The translations under genes were made by a program, and so were the position numbers. Below are positions 3,991-5,136 of a DNA stretch of 5,136 bases, piece after piece. Numbering within the stretch: the first letter of the stretch is position 1; every line of letters begins with the position of its first letter. The stretch is from Deltaproteobacteria bacterium (GTDB lineage: Bacteria > Desulfobacterota > Binatia > DP-6), in the NCBI GenBank assembly GCA_005879245.1, contig VBLA01000114.1:1-5136 (forward strand), written 5' to 3'. The notes under the pieces were generated by a model. The model was not told where the DNA came from. It was given only the letters and a program-made list of their open reading frames with translations, and did no database searches.

Positions 3991-5136
3991 TCATAGGGAC
4001 ACCTGAAGGGTGACAGGTCCTCGGAAGATCCACGTCTCACGCCATTGGACAGTTTGGTCCGCCAGTTCCAGGTTCGGGTAGCGTCGCAGGAGCGTGCCAA
4101 ATACGATCTGCGCTTCCGTGCGTGCGAGGGCTGCCCCGAGGCAATAGTGAATGCCGCCTCCAAAGGCCAGAGGTTCGTTGTTTGGCCGGTCGATATCGAA
4201 ACGATCGGGATCGGGGAACCGTGCTGGGTCACGGTTCGCACCGCTGATCGAAAGGATTAGTCGGTCGCCTGCAGCAATGGGAGTACCGGCGATTGTTGTT
4301 TCCTCCTGTGCCCTTCGTGGTGTCGCCGTCACCGAAGGATCGTAACGCAGGCACTCCTCAACAAGCGCTGGAAGCCGCGATGGATCACCGGCGACCCGGC
4401 GCTTCAAATCAGGATGTCGAAGTAGCGCGAGGAGGCCGTTGCCTACGAGATCTCGTGTCGTTTGGTGACCGGCGGAGAACAGGAATACGACGTTGGCGAT
4501 CAGCTCGTCGATCGAGAGCCGATCACCGTGCTCCTCGGCCGCGATCAGGGCGCTGAGGAGATCGTCGGTTGGAGTCGCCCGTCGATGCTCGATCAGATCA
4601 CGGACGTACGCCATGAACTCTGCCGCTGCCGCCTCACCGGCTTCTAGGCGGTGAGGCGGGACCGGTGGAAGTAATAGAAAGGCGATGTCCTCTGTCCATC
4701 TACTGAACCGCGGTCGGTCAGTCTCTCGCACGCCAAGCATCTCGCAGATCACGAGAGACGGCAGCGGATGCGCGAGGGCCGCAAGCACGTCGATCGTCTT
4801 CGCGCCGTTGGTACGGTCCAGCAATATATCTGCGATGGCCTGGATGTGCGGCCGGAGCGCCTCCACCCTGCGAACCGTGAACGCCTTCGTCACCAAAGAC
4901 CGTAAGCGGGTATGGTCGGGAGGATCGAAGTTGTGGATGCGGCGGGAGACGTATGCGAACGCGGCGCCATCACCAAGGTGTGCGCGACCGGCTTCGCGGT
5001 CGAAGGCTGCGCCGAGACTCTGGTTCCGAAGTGCAGCGACAACATCGTTGTAACGAGTCAAGACCCACCCGAGTGGGCTACGGTGGATCGGGTCCTCCTC
5101 CCGTAGGCGGCGTAGAAGCGGGAAGGGGTCGGCTTG
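3991..5136 (-). CDS. Cytochrome P450, N-terminus beyond right edge
   Basis: The visible part is 381 residues, from QADPFPLLRRL at the right edge to the TGA at 3991-3993; bacterial P450s are about 400, so only some 15-25 residues are missing. Landmarks: helix C DPPDHTRLR (71-79), I-helix AGHQTT (222-227), ExxR as ECLR (261-264), the meander NRDPARFPDPDRFD (301-314) and the heme loop FGGGIHYCLG (325-334) with the proximal ligand Cys332. These enzymes insert oxygen from O2 using electrons from a ferredoxin or flavoprotein partner; no redox partner gene is in view. Soluble bacterial type, with no membrane anchor seen in the visible part. The I-helix has Gln225 where an acid is usual. A TTG at 5061 is not the start: the frame continues in P450-like sequence (EEDPIHRSPLGWVLTRYNDV). 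Base composition is clearly lower in G+C than the hydrolase and DUF2332 genes. Substrate unknown. Confidence 0.95.
   Translation of the reverse strand, partial: QADPFPLLRRLREEDPIHRSPLGWVLTRYNDVVAALRNQSLGAAFDREAGRAHLGDGAAFAYVSRRIHNFDPPDHTRLRSLVTKAFTVRRVEALRPHIQAIADILLDRTNGAKTIDVLAALAHPLPSLVICEMLGVRETDRPRFSRWTEDIAFLLLPPVPPHRLEAGEAAAAEFMAYVRDLIEHRRATPTDDLLSALIAAEEHGDRLSIDELIANVVFLFSAGHQTTRDLVGNGLLALLRHPDLKRRVAGDPSRLPALVEECLRYDPSVTATPRRAQEETTIAGTPIAAGDRLILSISGANRDPARFPDPDRFDIDRPNNEPLAFGGGIHYCLGAALARTEAQIVFGTLLRRYPNLELADQTVQWRETWIFRGPVTLQVSL

Noticed and set aside
5059..5061. TTG as the P450 start codon
   Set aside because: The frame stays open to 5136, and the 25 upstream codons read like normal P450 sequence (DPFPLLRRLREEDPIH). 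The true start is beyond the window.
1..5136. CRISPR array, rRNA genes, insertion-sequence terminal repeats
   Set aside because: No regularly spaced repeats, no rRNA-like conserved stretches and no transposase or matching terminal inverted repeats were seen.

Overview
The window is high-GC bacterial DNA (hand-counted 60-base samples run from about 53% to 78% G+C). The gene mix is a cytochrome P450, an aspartate-nucleophile alpha/beta hydrolase, a DUF2332 protein, a crotonase remnant and a Phd/ParE-type toxin-antitoxin pair. This fits a soil or sediment bacterium with a large GC-rich genome (myxobacterial, Binatota, Rokubacteria-like or similar). The taxon is inference only.

Layout, left to right. 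Positions 1-157 (minus) hold the first 52 codons of a tyrosine recombinase whose N-terminus resembles integron integrases; it runs off the left edge. Positions 158-369 show nothing recognisable. Positions 370-662 (minus) are the frameshifted C-terminal remnant of an enoyl-CoA hydratase. Positions 663-820 are the leader of the alpha/beta hydrolase gene at 821-1696 (plus). That gene converges on a DUF2332 gene (1693-2754, minus), and the two stop codons share one CTAG. Reading leftward on the minus strand from 3816, four genes are packed tightly: a Phd/YefM antitoxin, a RelE/ParE toxin overlapping it by 4 bases, an unknown 161-residue helical protein 18 bases further on, and DUF2332 overlapping that by 8 bases. 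They look like one transcription unit. A 93-base element with perfect GCCCAAC/GTTGGGC ends (3876-3968) lies between this unit and a cytochrome P450 gene. The P450 (3991-5136, minus) is open to the right edge and lacks only its extreme N-terminus.

The most interesting reading is a mobile or integron-like context. An integrase of the integron type sits at one end. An attC-like inverted repeat lies 22 bases after the P450 stop codon, with a toxin-antitoxin operon, a common cassette cargo, on its other side. The P450 is visibly poorer in G+C than the hydrolase and DUF2332 genes, which supports separate acquisition. No second attC or attI site was found in the window, so a true cassette array is not demonstrated. 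The toxin-antitoxin operon also has a plausible promoter whose predicted start falls on the antitoxin ATG, suggesting a leaderless transcript, with a 6-base direct repeat over the -10 region as a possible autoregulatory operator.
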